From Pithys albifrons albifrons (lineage: Eukaryota > Chordata > Aves > Passeriformes > Thamnophilidae): 64,000 bases of DNA. Both the position numbers and the translations under genes were made by a program. Below are positions 27,854 through 40,300 of this stretch, piece after piece. Within the stretch, counting starts at the first letter, position 1, and the number at the start of each line of letters is the position of its first letter. The DNA lies in assembly GCF_047495875.1 (NCBI RefSeq), contig NC_092467.1, positions 28,613,066 through 28,677,065 of the forward strand, written 5' to 3'. The notes under the pieces are model-generated. The model was not told where the DNA came from. It worked only from the letters and a program-made list of their open reading frames with translations, and ran no database searches.

Positions 27854-27946
27854 GATGTTCCATCAAACAGCACAACTCACGGGAGATGTTCCATCAAACA
27901 GCACAACTCACGGGAGATGTTCCATCAAACAGCACAATTCCCGCTC
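27854..27946. repeat. 31-bp tandem repeat, three copies
   Basis: The unit begins GATGTTCCATCAAACAGCAC and recurs at 27,854, 27,885 and 27,916 with a period of exactly 31 bp. The copies are nearly identical; the last changes ACTCACGGG to ATTCCCGCT. This suggests a recent local expansion. Confidence 0.95.
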
Positions 27947-29377
27947 ATCGTCACTGATCACTCCCTCCCAGTGCAGGATTCAGCGTAAATCAAAGCCAGC
28001 TGCTCCAGAGAGGGGCAGGCAGCTAAAAAGAAGCTAAACACAATAATAATAATAAAAAATGCAATCTAGAACCTACATAGATAGGAAATCTACTTTTGTA
28101 TTTCAAATAAGTAACTCTAAGGTATTTAAGCCTCATGCACAGAAAACAATTTTGTAACTTTTTTTAAGTCATCCTCCTGCATTGTTGTTCTGCCCTAATA
28201 ACTCTGAAATGTGCTACTCATCTCTCCCAGTTAAATATCCTGTTTCACAAGCCCACTCCCAGATATCTGAAACTGCACAGCATTTCTATCTAGCTTTAGG
28301 CATCTAGCATTCCAAAGAATTAATATTTAAACTTATTATAAAGGAATGGGGATTGCGTTAAGCACAGAGCATTTAGCAAAACATTCATATTAATAAACTG
28401 CTGTGTTGCTTGTTTGAAGCACATTTATCTTTTTTTAAACTAAAAAAAAAAGATTACGCTCCAAAACTGACACATGTATCTATTTTCCTTTTAATACAAC
28501 CAAGACTTAGATAGGATTATAGAGTGGAAGCTATTAAATTTCAATTTTTACAATATGTTTAAAATTATATTATCTTTCTTTGCCTAGGGGATTGTTGACT
28601 TCAGTATTTAAGTGAGTTAACCATAGTAAATTGTGAAAAAGCACTGAATCACAGCACTTATTTTAAATAACCCTCCAATCTCTACCTCTTCTTAGGAAGC
28701 ACCTCATGTTAACATTTTTATACATATTATTGCTCTTATATCTCTTGATTATAGATGAAACTGCTAATCTGTTGCCAGACAACACTAATTGGTATTTTTC
28801 CTCTTATATTAGCCTTTGATTTACACCTCAGACATGTTCTCCTAAGCCAGCACGTGTAATTTATTTACAGCACTGGAAGGCAGGCAAAATACATCATCTA
28901 CAGTTATACAACCTTCTACAAGGTATTAAAATACCAGGCCCCTAGAGACACACTTCATATAGTTCAGCAAGTTCCAAAATAAACCAAACCACCAACCCCT
29001 TAAGCACTTAAAACAACAATGGGCATCTGTATTAAAAAGTTAGTTTTACTGTATTTGATGATGTCGCCTTAGTGTCATTTTTCCCTCTGGCCAATATGCA
29101 AACAACAAGTAAGAATGTATTTGCTTTCCCCTCATTCTAAATCAACTGACAACTCTATAGCTCTCACAAAGCCCTCTCATCATACACATAAATGCCAGCA
29201 TTAAATGCAGTTTAAGATGTTATGCATTCATTTAACCCTTAGAATAAATTTGGTCACGTAGATTCAATCACAGAGGTCTTTTATCAACCCACTGTGCAAA
29301 ATAATCACACATACATTCAAACATAATGACAGAAAGGTCAGACATAATTATTAGATTTGAAGCAGAACAGTTGCTCT

Positions 29378-29434
29378 AAAAAAGAAAAGGAAAAAAGGGG
29401 GAAAAAAGAAAAATAAGAAAAAAAAAGAAGAGCT
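29378..29434. repeat. A/G-rich polypurine tract
   Basis: About 57 bp consist almost only of A and G ([16 protein letters not shown] units). This is low-complexity sequence. Confidence 0.9.
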
Positions 29435-29819
29435 GGAGCTCAAGCACCTTGTGTTGACTTGACTGAGATCAACCTTGTAATTCCTAAATGTTCAAAAAAC
29501 CTTAACAGAACCAAAAATACAGAATCTGGATCTATTTCCTGTTGCAGCTCTGGCAATGTCTCATGTGTTTTACAAGTAGTCCCCTGTCTACAAATAATCT
29601 TAATCATTAACAATCATTTCATAAAGTCAAACTAATGACCGTAATAAAAAGAAAAAAAAAAAGAAGTCCTTGTTCCAGGTAACTAGTGAAGCACAGATTC
29701 TGAGAACAGAAAGTTCAGGTTCCAACTGAGATTTCACATACAGGGTGCCAGAAATGTAATAGGAGGGGAAGGAAAAAGGGGAATTCTTTGCCTCTGTTCT
29801 TCAAAGCCTGTGCAGAAAG

Positions 29820-30210
29820 GCAGACCCGCGGTAGAGTCTGCTCTGATAGTTATCTCAATGGAGGAACCGGCCCCGGCTTTGCTTTGCACGCCCCATTTAA
29901 ACGCAATAAAACGGCCTGAGTGGTTTTAACTGGTCGTTCTATGTGACTGTCCCGCTCCCCGCTCAGGGGGCGATAACAGCTGGGCCATATTCCCAAACAC
30001 ATACTTTGCTATTGTTTGCACATTTGTAGGGCAAGATTAGGCTGTGCCACAGCCAGGGAGCGCTGCCCTTGCTTTGGAACCCTGAATTCTCCCATCAGTG
30101 TGCCGGGAAACAGCGTTTGGTGGCTGAGGGAAAAAAAACAAACAAACCCCGGTCTATTAAAAGCCATTTCATGCACTGTGAAATGATTACTAGATTGCAC
30201 GCCTGTTCAG
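29820..30210. promoter_or_regulatory. candidate intronic regulatory element with local CpG cluster
   Basis: In a long AT-rich, CpG-poor intron this stretch has roughly a dozen or more CpG dinucleotides and few signs of repeats. It contains motif-like words such as TATTGTTTGCAC (forkhead-like), AGTTATCTCA and GCGATAACAG (GATA-like) and CCATTTAAACGC. No coding frame is convincing. I infer an enhancer or an alternative promoter of GLIS1. Motif words alone are weak evidence. Confidence 0.35.
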
Positions 30211-31305
30211 GGTTGTTGACACACAAGGATGGAAACCTGGAGTGCAAAATGGAGTGGTTTACATCGATATTCCCACTCCAAGTGCCCTGCCAACAACATC
30301 TTCAACTGTTCTAGAACCACCAAACAGAACTTCTAAAATAATGGTAATTATGGTACTGAACATGGAAACTATATTCACAGTACTGTAAATTTCTGTTCAT
30401 AGTTCATACGTTATTCCACTTCCCAGCTTACAGATGGATTTAATACCAGCTTGTTATTTGTCCTACAAGCTTTTCCCTGTACACAGGATAAAGAACTTCT
30501 GTAATACCAGGACTGAAATACTGACCCAGCTAACGTTAGTGGCAAGACTCCTATTGGTATTAATCGTTCAGAGCAAAATTTTGTCCCTCTTATTCAAGCA
30601 AAAATCCAAACCACTTTATTGCAATGAAGTACAGTCTCCCAGAAGACACTCACTTTACATGCAGCAGTTTCACTAAACAGAATCTTGAAGCACTTCCAGA
30701 ACATGATCTGAAATACTCTAAAAACCCGCAGCATACACTTAACAGTCCATGTGTGTACAGGGTTGATCTCTGACATACAAATAATTTAGATACATACTGA
30801 GAATACTCCAAGTCCAAAGGAGTTGGTCAGACTGCTGACACAAACACAGTAATGTACATACTTGAGTACTTGCAAGATAGAGATTTTCAACTTTTTCTTA
30901 CTATAAAAGAAGGGTATTTTTCTTCTCACACCACTTAGCCCAGTATATAATAATCTCAATTAATGTAACATTTTAAAGACAGAAAAAGTACTTTCCTTCT
31001 TACCTCTATTTCTTCAAGCAAAACTCAAACTACAAAATCTCTTCCAATTATAGACTTATCTGACATTATCTGTTATTCCATATAATTCTACACAAAATGA
31101 AGATAAATACATTATTTATTACCTTAAGCATTTCTAATAGCTGTAGTTTTTTCATGAAGCAGAAAGGGGATTTTTTGCCTTTATTTTACAATTACTGAAT
31201 GTCTTTATATAACAGTTTGATCATTAGATCTCCTGGTTTGTATTTACTAAATATTCTCTACTACCAATTCCTAAGTTACAATGGATTTAATTATTAGATA
31301 CAATT

Positions 31306-31353
31306 AAATCTCTTTTAAATGAAATCTCTCTTAAATGAAATCTCTCTTAAATT
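31306..31353. repeat. 16-bp tandem repeat, three copies
   Basis: AAATCTCTTTTAAATG, AAATCTCTCTTAAATG and AAATCTCTCTTAAATT follow each other without a gap. Confidence 0.95.
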
Positions 31354-33804
31354 AAATTAAATCCATGAAAGGCTCATCTTCAATTCAGTGACTCTGATTT
31401 TGCAACACAAATCATTAGAAGAAATTCCTTCAGCAGTGAGTAACTGGAAGTAATTCCCCTATTCAAGACAAGTAAGTATGATAGCCAGTTTAAGGGAGAA
31501 AACAGTCACAATTTATTCCAAATTACTTTATGCACACATTCTCCAATTTGCAGTTTCTCCTCTTACAAAATAAAACCAGGCAAAAAAAACCCCTATTAAA
31601 TATAATTATGTAACTGCATGTTCTGTTCAAATAAACCTTTAAGTTCCTTTTTGTAGCACAGAGTTCAAAGGCAGCAAGCAGGAGAACCAGAGTGAAAATA
31701 AGAAAAATTTATTACTATAGCTCTATATAAAACTGAGAGAGTGTAGAGATCACCTCACCAGTGATACCATTCCCTGTCTCCTTATCAGGTCATCTTGGAT
31801 TTATCAGCTCCAGGCAATCCAGTGGGATAATTCAGGTGAACACAGGGAAAGTGTATGAAAGAAAATGGCAGGATCAGGCCCAAGACCACTCAACACACCT
31901 AAAAAGTCATATAATCAAAACAGATGTTTTTGCTGAAGATCCCACCAGTATAAGCTGTTACTTTCACAAGGACAGTCCTGATTATCAAGGAAATAGTTAC
32001 AGGAGATTTAAATGACAAGATTTAACCTTCCTTCTCAACAGCAGAAGGAAATGAATACATTTCAATACGTTGGTTCTGTGTTTGCTGAAAGCAGTTACAG
32101 TTAACAACAAACACAAAAAAAAAATCCAACCCATTTTCCCCTCCTCTGAATAAAAAATACTCTCAACCAGGAAACATCCAACTCCTGCAACCCGAACAGC
32201 TTATTGTTTTGCCCACTGTAAGTTAATATCTGAAGTGGTTACTGCAAAGGTCCGGGCCATTTGGATGGGTTCCCAGTGGCACAGCTCACAGGATAAATCT
32301 CGTCATTTCTACTGAGTCATGAATTAGGTACACTGAACAAAACTGGAAAAGAATGAAAAGGAGTGTTTCCTGGTAACAGCCATAATCAATGCCATCTAAA
32401 AACTGAGATATTTGACATCTTTATAGATTACTCTTTTGTCACTACTAAAAGTTTCCTTTCCCAAAAGCTTCTACCCTGGAGCCAGTAATGATTTTGCCCT
32501 GTGTTACTTTCGAAACGGTAATACCGTATCATGAAATTCAACAAAACAGAACTCAAGCCACAGAATCCCACGAAAACATTGTAAAATGGACTTCATACCT
32601 TATGGTACAGCTGGAGCCCAGCAGATGACAAATGCATCTAAAAAGCAGAGTCTGTGTGCAAACACTGCCCTGCAGCACACAGAGAAATCCAAGCCCAAGA
32701 AAAGCGTGGCATGTATCACAGCCCATCACACCAGAAGGAGCAGGATGGGCAAAAACTGGGTGTTCATTTTAAACAGCTCCCAAACAGAACAAAGCATGAA
32801 GCACAATTCCAAAGAACTGGTATTTCTGGTGAACATCCAGCAGTGCCATCCTGCAGAGCTCTGACCCAAATGATCTGATTCCCAGAAGGAATCCACACCA
32901 CCACCCCTCAAGTTCTTGTTTGGCTGCTCATGTCAAAAGACCAGCTCAGGCACAGCAGCATTTTGCAGGATCATAACTTAAACACTGTGAAGCAGCAGAG
33001 GAACACCACAAGAGACATTACAACAGCAGGATGCTTCTTCCCCATTGTGATTACTTCAAAGCTCCCCTTTTTATTAGTAGAGCAGTGTATCATTTTGATT
33101 CATTCTGTTTTGAAAAAAAAACCTAAAAAGTAAGGCTTGTTTAGAAAAAAAAATTTACAGGCAACTATAAAAATCGGGTTTGCTCTTGTTAACGACTGTC
33201 TTCTACCTTCCCCACTTGCAGTTTTCAACTGTGAATAAACCAAAACCAGGAGGCACATTCCGTAATCTAACCCAGATTGCAGAGGGAATTACTGGGTACA
33301 TGGTACTCTAGGGCTGGAGAACAGGAGACGCACGGCAGGATGGTCTGAAATCAAGCTGTCATCAGTTTCCTTTCCCAAACCCTTCACTGGGTACATATCT
33401 GAGTATTTCCCTCATTCCCACTTCTCAGCTCTGCCTTGTTATATCACATCTACATGCTGCCATCCCCAGTCCTTTACCTTCCTGAGAGAGCCAGGGTGGT
33501 TGGGTGATGGTTTTACACTGCTCCTTGAAAGATCAACATCTCTGCAGCACAGTCCACCCCAGATATACTCTGATTTTTCAGTTAGGTCTCAGTGAGCAAT
33601 TGAGTGATTTCTGTGGAACTGACTCAGAAGCACAGGGTGGTGAGCAGGGGCTGGCAGCTTCAGTGGAAGAACCCCAAAATGCCCAAGTGGACATTAAAGT
33701 GGTCAGAAATATCAACACAGTCCACACATTTTTAAATCAAACTCTGGCCCAAAATTTTGCTTTTTTTATTTTCCCTAACTCCTCCTGAAAATGTCTTCTC
33801 AAGG

Positions 33805-33885
33805 GAAAAAAAAGGCAAAAATTAAACAAACAAAACAAACAAACACAAAAAACACAACCAAACAAAAAAACCTCACCCAAAAACC
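33805..33885. repeat. A-rich (CAAA)n-like low-complexity stretch
   Basis: The stretch is dominated by AAAC and CAAA units on the plus strand. The short frame through it is low-complexity and not a gene. Confidence 0.85.
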
Positions 33886-35748
33886 TCAGTGTTGCAGTGT
33901 TTGGAAAAATCCAGCATTATCCATCAAGTCACCCTGCTGCTCAGTAAACGAACCCTATCCTGCCCATGGATACCTCCTACTTACTCTCATGACTCAAGCC
34001 ACCCATACGCCAAAGCAACCACAAGGTAACACCCTAGACAGAAATTAAACAAAAACAACAACAAAACTTACAACACTTTTCTTTTTTCTTTCCCCCAGTG
34101 GCACAAATGAGAAACTGATCAGTCAGGAATTAGGACTCTTCTCCCATGCCCACCTACAGCTACTGTAAAAGTCCCAAATGAATGGACATTTACACTTGCC
34201 TCAGTTTTCCCCTCCATCCAGTCTTGCACCCTGCAATAGCAAGAGGAATATGCAGGAGAAGAGGGCTAAGAAGCTCAAAGGGAAAAAGAAAGAAGAAATA
34301 AATAACAGTTTGCTTGGGCAGGGCAATGCACAGACAGTGGCACCAAACTCATTAGTGGGACCAGGAGGGACTCCAACACCTCATGAGCCCCTTCCAGGCA
34401 GCAGTGGCAGCACCAAGGCTTGCTAGAGCTTGTAGCTCTCCTTCCCTACTCTGTGAATCCTCCTTTTCCCCTCTTCAAACCTGGGTCTGTATAACAGACC
34501 TTCATTTCTTTCTTGCCAAACATTAACAACCTTTTTTTTTTCTCATCAGGAGAGAAGAATTGCAGCATTAACAAACAGAAAAATAAAAAAGGTAATTTAT
34601 AACCTGCTGCTCCACTCTGTCTGCATTCACTGGTGATGAACAAACACATCCTACAGTCTGCAGAACAGACCTAGCACAGATTGAGGTGTTCATTAACATA
34701 ACTTCGTGGCAATGAAAGGTGCCATCACCCTAGGTAACAAGCTCACAAAAGAAAATGTCACTAGTCCAAGGGCATGCAGGCTACTGCAGTTTTCAGAAGA
34801 ATGGACAGAACGGGATGCACTGAAAAAATCCTAGTGGGGACTGCTTTAAGATAACTGCATTTACATCTCTAAAACAGAGAATGGGAACGAACTAAAAAGA
34901 GAAATAAAAAAAAAATACTTTTTTAACATTACAGAAATCATTGCTTTAATGCTAATAACCTTAGGTGCACATACTTCTCTGCAAGCAGCTTTGCAGCATA
35001 AAGGAATGCTTCAATTCCCCCTGATCCCAGCCAGTGATACCTCAGACCGATTATATTTGAAAGTTAAATTTTGATTAACAAGTTGCAGCTCAATTAACAA
35101 GTTCTAGCTCAAAAGGGTAATTAACAGATTTTTAGTTGGCAATTCCTAACCTAACTTCAGTGGCACTTAACAATGGATAAATGAAAAATCGGGCATTTGC
35201 TAAGCAGCAGGATTTGACCTTTCAGGCACCAGGAATTCCCAAGTCTGAGGATTCGCTGCCTGAATCCAGCATTTGTAACACCTTCTTGAAATACAAACTA
35301 TAAATCCAAGCAACCGTGGTGAAACTGCTGAATAAGAGCCAGGCATTTATTGTCAGCCAGGCATGCTCACAAACAAACACCCCACACGGACACTCTGGCA
35401 CAGGACAGACCCATCCAGCCTTCAGCACCATCCCCAAAACAACCAAACGCCACCAAACCAGGAGCACGCGCTCAGGAGAAATAAAAAACATGCTTGTCTT
35501 GTCTCGAGATTTTTTGAATAATATCGAGAAACACTCAGCTCCACACTGTCAAAGAACAGTCTGGTTTATTCTGTGCCTCCAAGGTGCACAGAAAAAAAAA
35601 AGTTTTAAAACTGAAGTGAAATAAACAAGTCAGAAAACACTCCGAAGACCAAAATGAAGCGAGGGGGAAGCTTGTTACGCATTTTTATTTGGTTGGGGAA
35701 TAGGTTTTTGGTGGTGGTAGTGCTCAGTTCGCGCACTTTTAAACTCAC

Positions 35749-36091
35749 CCTTCACGCTCTGATGTTTCTGCTGCTGGAAATAATCTTTAGAGCCTCTAGC
35801 GCATCGCAGGTCCTGCGCCCTCGGCAGCATCGGGATCCTCTCGAATATGCTGGGCCGCCTGGGGATGAAGTCCAGCAGAGGCGCTGACATGTCAGGGGGG
35901 CTCTGCTGAGGCTCCGTGTGGTCACCGCCGTTGCTGACAGACACTCTGAAGGACATCTGAGGGCTCGAGTGAGCTTTAGCAGCGCCGGGACGAGTCGCCT
36001 GCGGCAGATCCTTCAGGGGCGCTCCCTGGCATTTGTCGGTCCCCCCGAGGCGGGCGCTGCCCCTCTGGCCCGCGGCGAGCTCACAGTGCAT
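35749..36091 (-). CDS. GLIS1: GLIS1 long isoform, first coding exon
   Basis: GLIS1 is a nuclear Kruppel-like zinc-finger transcription factor of the GLI/GLIS family. This exon encodes only the N-terminal 114 residues plus one base, upstream of the zinc fingers. I recognise it from the start MHCEL and the blocks MSFRVSVSNGG (around residue 47) and RAQDLRCARGSKDY (around 88-101). These align with what I recall of the human long isoform (MHCE, MAFRIAVSGGG, RAHDLLRPRSPRDY). The start is the first in-frame ATG at 36,091, in a fair context (G at -3); the codon at 36,142 is GTG. The exon ends at GTGAAGG followed by an excellent donor, GTGAGT (35,748-35,743), leaving phase 1. The frame stays open 25 codons past the donor only by chance. 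Later exons are not seen in the window. The family call rests on remembered sequence, so it is probable, not certain. Confidence 0.72.
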
Positions 36092-37130
36092 GTCCGCGGG
36101 CGGCCGACCCGCGCCCCGTCCTGCAGCGAGCGAGCGGCACACGCGCTGTCAGCGCGGGCGCGCCCCGGCCCCTGTCCCTGTCCCTGCCCCTCCGCCCGCC
36201 AACACCGGCCGGGGGCTCAGCCGGCACCCGCAGCCCCCGACCCGCCGCCCGCAGCCCCGCACGCCTCGGCCCCGCACGCTCTCTCACGCACCGCGGCCGG
36301 ACGGCGAGGACCCGTCTGTGAGGGACGGGACGAGCGGCTTCGCTCGCTCTCTAGGCAACCCCGCCGCGCTGCTCGGAGCCGCTCCCGGGAAGGCGAGCGC
36401 GGCCGAAGGGGCGGGGAGGGGGCCCGGCACTCGGGCGGGTGGTGCGGTCACCAGTGCCTTTCAGCTGCGGCATCCGAACAGCGGCCGCCCCGGCAACCGC
36501 GGACGCGGCGCAGGGCGGGTTGGCCGCGGCCCGCGGGTCACCGGCCCCGCAGGGAGGGAGGGCGAGGGGGGACAGCCCGGGCGGGCGCGGTGACAGCCGC
36601 GCCCCCGCGCTCCTACCTGGGAGGGGCCTCCCGCCCGCCCGCCCGGGGAACGCGCTGCCCGCGGTGCCGCCGCCGCGCCGGGCGCAGGGGCTCAGCCCCG
36701 CTCCCCCGCCGCAGGGCCGGCTGCCAGAGCGCAGGCGGCCCGGGCCATTACCCTGGCGCGGCGGCGGGGCCAGTCGGGGCGGGCAGGGGGAGGGCTATGC
36801 CGCCGGGGCCGCCCCTCGGGGCTCTAACAGCGGGGCCCGGCCCGGCCGCCCCTCGGGGAGCAGCGCAGGGGTGCGCGGGTACCGGAGAGGGGCAATCAGC
36901 GCTGCCTGCGCCCCGCACCTGCCCCGTGCCCGCCCCGGCGGGGAGCGGTCCCTGAGCTTGTTGCCCACTTGCCTCCGCAGAGGACCGTGGCTTTCCTGCC
37001 CGCTGCCCTGCCTGGACCCTTCCCCTTTGCCCGCGGCTGTGGAGGATCCCAATGCCCGATCCCAAACAATCCGCTCACGCACCAGGCACACAACCGTGCG
37101 GGCACCCATCAGCAGCCCCCGAGCTGAGCA
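35770..37130 (-). promoter_or_regulatory. GLIS1: CpG island covering GLIS1 exon 1 and promoter
   Basis: Very GC-rich, CpG-dense sequence surrounds the GLIS1 start codon and extends about 1 kb upstream of it, in contrast to the AT-rich flanks. This is the expected form of a TATA-less developmental promoter. The 5' UTR and transcription start must lie above 36,091, but I cannot place the start. RFX-like half sites (TAGGCAACC near 36,352 and GGCAACC near 36,492) are visible but weak. Long open frames on both strands here reflect the lack of A/T-rich stop codons. Confidence 0.8.
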
Positions 37131-37399
37131 TCCGGCAGCGCCCTATAAACAACTTGTGTGCAAAAGCCACAGCCACTGCAGCGTGTCAGGCTGCAGCAGT
37201 GGCAGAGAGAAAAGTCTTAACCAAGGGCCTGGGAAGCAGGAGATAGGGCAGAGGTGCGTGCAATCTGGCCACGACATCTCCCCGATGATGCAGTTCAGGT
37301 GCACTCAGTGCTTCTGTAAAAGGTGGCCACGCATCACTCCCTTCCTGCCCCGCAGGTGCAGAGCTGGCCCATGCCAGCAGAGACAATTAAACTAGCTCA

Positions 37400-40300
37400 G
37401 AGCAAGCACCACAGCACAGTGACATTTGCGCTGGCTCCTCCTGGGCCAGCCCGGGTCTGGAAGCAATCTAGTTGGGTTTATTAGCTTGGGCCTGGTTCCA
37501 AGCAAATGCAGGCTGAGCCACGATGTGCAGCTTTGCACCAGCGAGCTTTACCAGCCCACACTTTTCTGGCTCGGGGGTGTCTGCAGCACCCTGCTGCCCT
37601 GCATGCTGCTGTCAGCACAGGTGCAGCCCTGCAGGTCTGTAACACACCAGGACAGCTCAAAGGTAGGAGTGACTCGGAGTCAGCCCTGATTTACATGGGT
37701 GTAAATCAGACAGACATCTGGCTGGAAATCCTGCTTGTTCACAGCAAACCTAAAGGAGAGGCTGTGGAGATTTAGCACAAGGAGGAGGGACAGCTACTGA
37801 ACTGGCGTCTTGCTACACCCCTCCTGAGCAGCGTCCCACAGTGAGACAAGAGATCTTCATCTTGCAGCACAGATGCTGCACAGAATGTCTCACTCACAGT
37901 TTTACCCAGACCCTTAATAACATCTTTCACCCTGCGGAGTACAGGAACGGTCAGGACAGGAGGGCATGACTTTTTCTTGGCAAATGCTATGAATGTTGTG
38001 GATTTAGTGGGAGGGAGGCAACTCTCCATAAAAGACACAAGATCTTGAGATAGAACAAGCAGTTCTGGGAGCAGCAGTACTAATGACTCTCATTTGCAAT
38101 GCCTCTCCTCATTCCTGCCCAGCATGGATGCCCTGAGGTCTACCAAGGAAGGAGCTTGCCAGCCTTTCCCCTCAACAATGGCAGCAATAGGGTCTCCTGT
38201 AAGGCCATGTCCTAAATTGTCAGATGTGGTTGAAAACGGGTAAATGTCCTTAGAATGTCTTAGTGGGATCAAGAAGCTACAAAAAAGGAGAAATCTCACT
38301 TTATACAAAACAAAACTAAATATTAATTAGCTGGCACAAATACTGAATTGGAATGTTTTTATAAATCCCCAGGATATCAGCAATGTAAACATTTTTAGTG
38401 TACGTTATCCCTCTGTGTGACTGTTCTCTACAGCCACACATCATCTCTAAATGCTCTGCTAACGCACATCTCCCATGCCCCAGTCCCATCCATTCCTGGA
38501 TGGATCCATTCCTCAGGACTGAGCTGTTCTTTCCCTTCGATTTGGAAATGCTAAAGGCACCTGGCAGTGCTATCAGAAGCAGTAATTATTTAAGACACAA
38601 ATACACTGTGGCAAGTCTAAACCTCAGCTGATGTAACCAAGGTAATCCCACTGCTTCCAGTGCAGGAAAAACGGTTTTTAGGGGGATCCTGACCACGGGC
38701 TCACCTTGTGCAAATTATTACAGCTATCTTGATACACAGTGCCCAAATACCTAAATTAGAGGGGGTTACCTAGAAAACAGGTAGTTTTGGAGATATTGTG
38801 TACCTTCCTAGAGGGATTTTCTTTTGTTGCTAGGGATCTTCCCACAGCAGGCAGGGAAAAAGACAGGTCGTTAACCCACATCACTCTGCGTTTCTACCTG
38901 AGGCTATCTGAACCGCTGTTTCTTTCACCATTACCGATATCCAGAATATTCCTCAAAATACCGGCAGGTGCCGCCACTGGCTCAGCAATCACGCAGGGCT
39001 GGGCTGCTCCGCGGGCAGGAGCAGGCACAGAGCCTGCTCCATGCTCTGGGCACCCTGTAAAAGCCAGGAAGACTTTGGACTGAAGCACATCACAGCTCCA
39101 AGCTCCAACAGCACATGGGGCGAAGCCCCTCACAGCGGGATGAATTTCTCTGTGGCAGATCATCTCCCAAAGGTGCAGACCTCAGAGCTCAAGCTGCAGA
39201 CACCCACATTCCTCCTATAAGAAATGAGGCCCCACAGCCTCAAACCTGCACTCTCACCACCATTGCCTCAGGTTCTAGTGAGGCATTTGGCAGCTGCCCT
39301 GTCTTTGCTGGGACTGTGCAGCTGGGGATGCCCATTGCTGGGTCTAAGGAAGAGAAACTGGTGGTGGATGGACATCCTCCTCCAGACCTGGATGTGTCTG
39401 ATAGAGACTTGGCTCCTACAGCTGTTCCAAAGCAATGATTCGGCTCCTCTGGCAAGTCCACAGACATGGAAGGAACAAGTGCTGGGAGAAACAAGTGCTC
39501 CTTGAATGATTGTACTAATGCAAGAGTTGAGCAGTCCCCTTTGTCTCCCTGCTCAATCAGAAGACACTTCATATGTTTTGGTTCTGGAACAAAGGCCAAG
39601 CAAGTGCAATCGTGGCTGCTAAGACTGTTTTATGCCCTGGGTCACCATGACTTTGCTGAATGCACGAGCTGTACAGCAAACACTGATTCACCCAACGTTG
39701 TCACTGCATCCATGAACTAAATGGGTGTCTCCTTTGTTTGTGTCCTTGAAAACCAGTGAAAACCAGTCATTGGCTTCTCTCCACTAGAGTAATAATCTCC
39801 CTTTAGGAGAATGGGGGGAAGATTTCCCCATATTAGCCTTCTTGTTCAACATTCCTGGTTGCCAAGGCTGCAGTTGTGTGTCATAACATGGCCCACACTT
39901 AGCCCAGTTTCATCTTTCCTCTGTTACTGAAGTCCCCTCCTCCAAGGCAGACCTTCCAGTGGAGGCAGACAGGCCATCTTCAGTCCCTAAATCTACTCCC
40001 TGGGGGCTGCTTCATTTCAAATCAATTATGAAAGGTGAGGTTGCAATTTGATATAAAGAACATCCAGAGGAATGCAACTGCTTGCCTGCATGTCCTCTGA
40101 CTGGGTTAAGTGGGTAGAACACTCACTAGATAAGTAACCAGGAACTTGCCCAGCTGCCCGTGCACACCTAGTTGGTGACCAAAGAAAGAGAAAACAGGTA
40201 ACAGAATAAGGCTAGCTCAGGCTGGGGTGAAACTGTACCAGCAAGGAGAACAAGTTTAAAGAAGTTTGATACATCAGTTTTTCTCTGCTGACACCAGGCA

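Larger units (their letters stand above)
1..35748 (-). other. GLIS1: presumed GLIS1 first intron (5' part)
   Basis: This stretch lies downstream (lower coordinates) of the GLIS1 first coding exon and its strong GTGAGT donor, so I infer it is intron 1 of the long GLIS1 isoform. I looked on the minus strand for the next exon and for C2H2 zinc-finger exons of the GLIS type and recognised none. The remaining exons are therefore probably beyond the left edge. Open frames here are short, lack family resemblance, and often coincide with repeats. The interior holds CR1, MIR and hAT relics and simple repeats listed separately. Outside those I see only ordinary intronic DNA. A short GLIS1 exon could have been missed. 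Confidence 0.55.

Noticed and set aside
35918..37395. Very long plus-strand open frames (345, 318 and 186 codons)
   Set aside because: They lie in the GLIS1 CpG island, where stop codons are rare. They are Arg/Pro/Ala-rich, overlap each other in different frames, and run antisense to the recognisable GLIS1 exon.
40080..40180. tRNA-like words (GTTAAGTGGGTAGAACACTCACTAG)
   Set aside because: No cloverleaf could be formed with matching arms and no SINE body follows. Not supportable as a tRNA or SINE.
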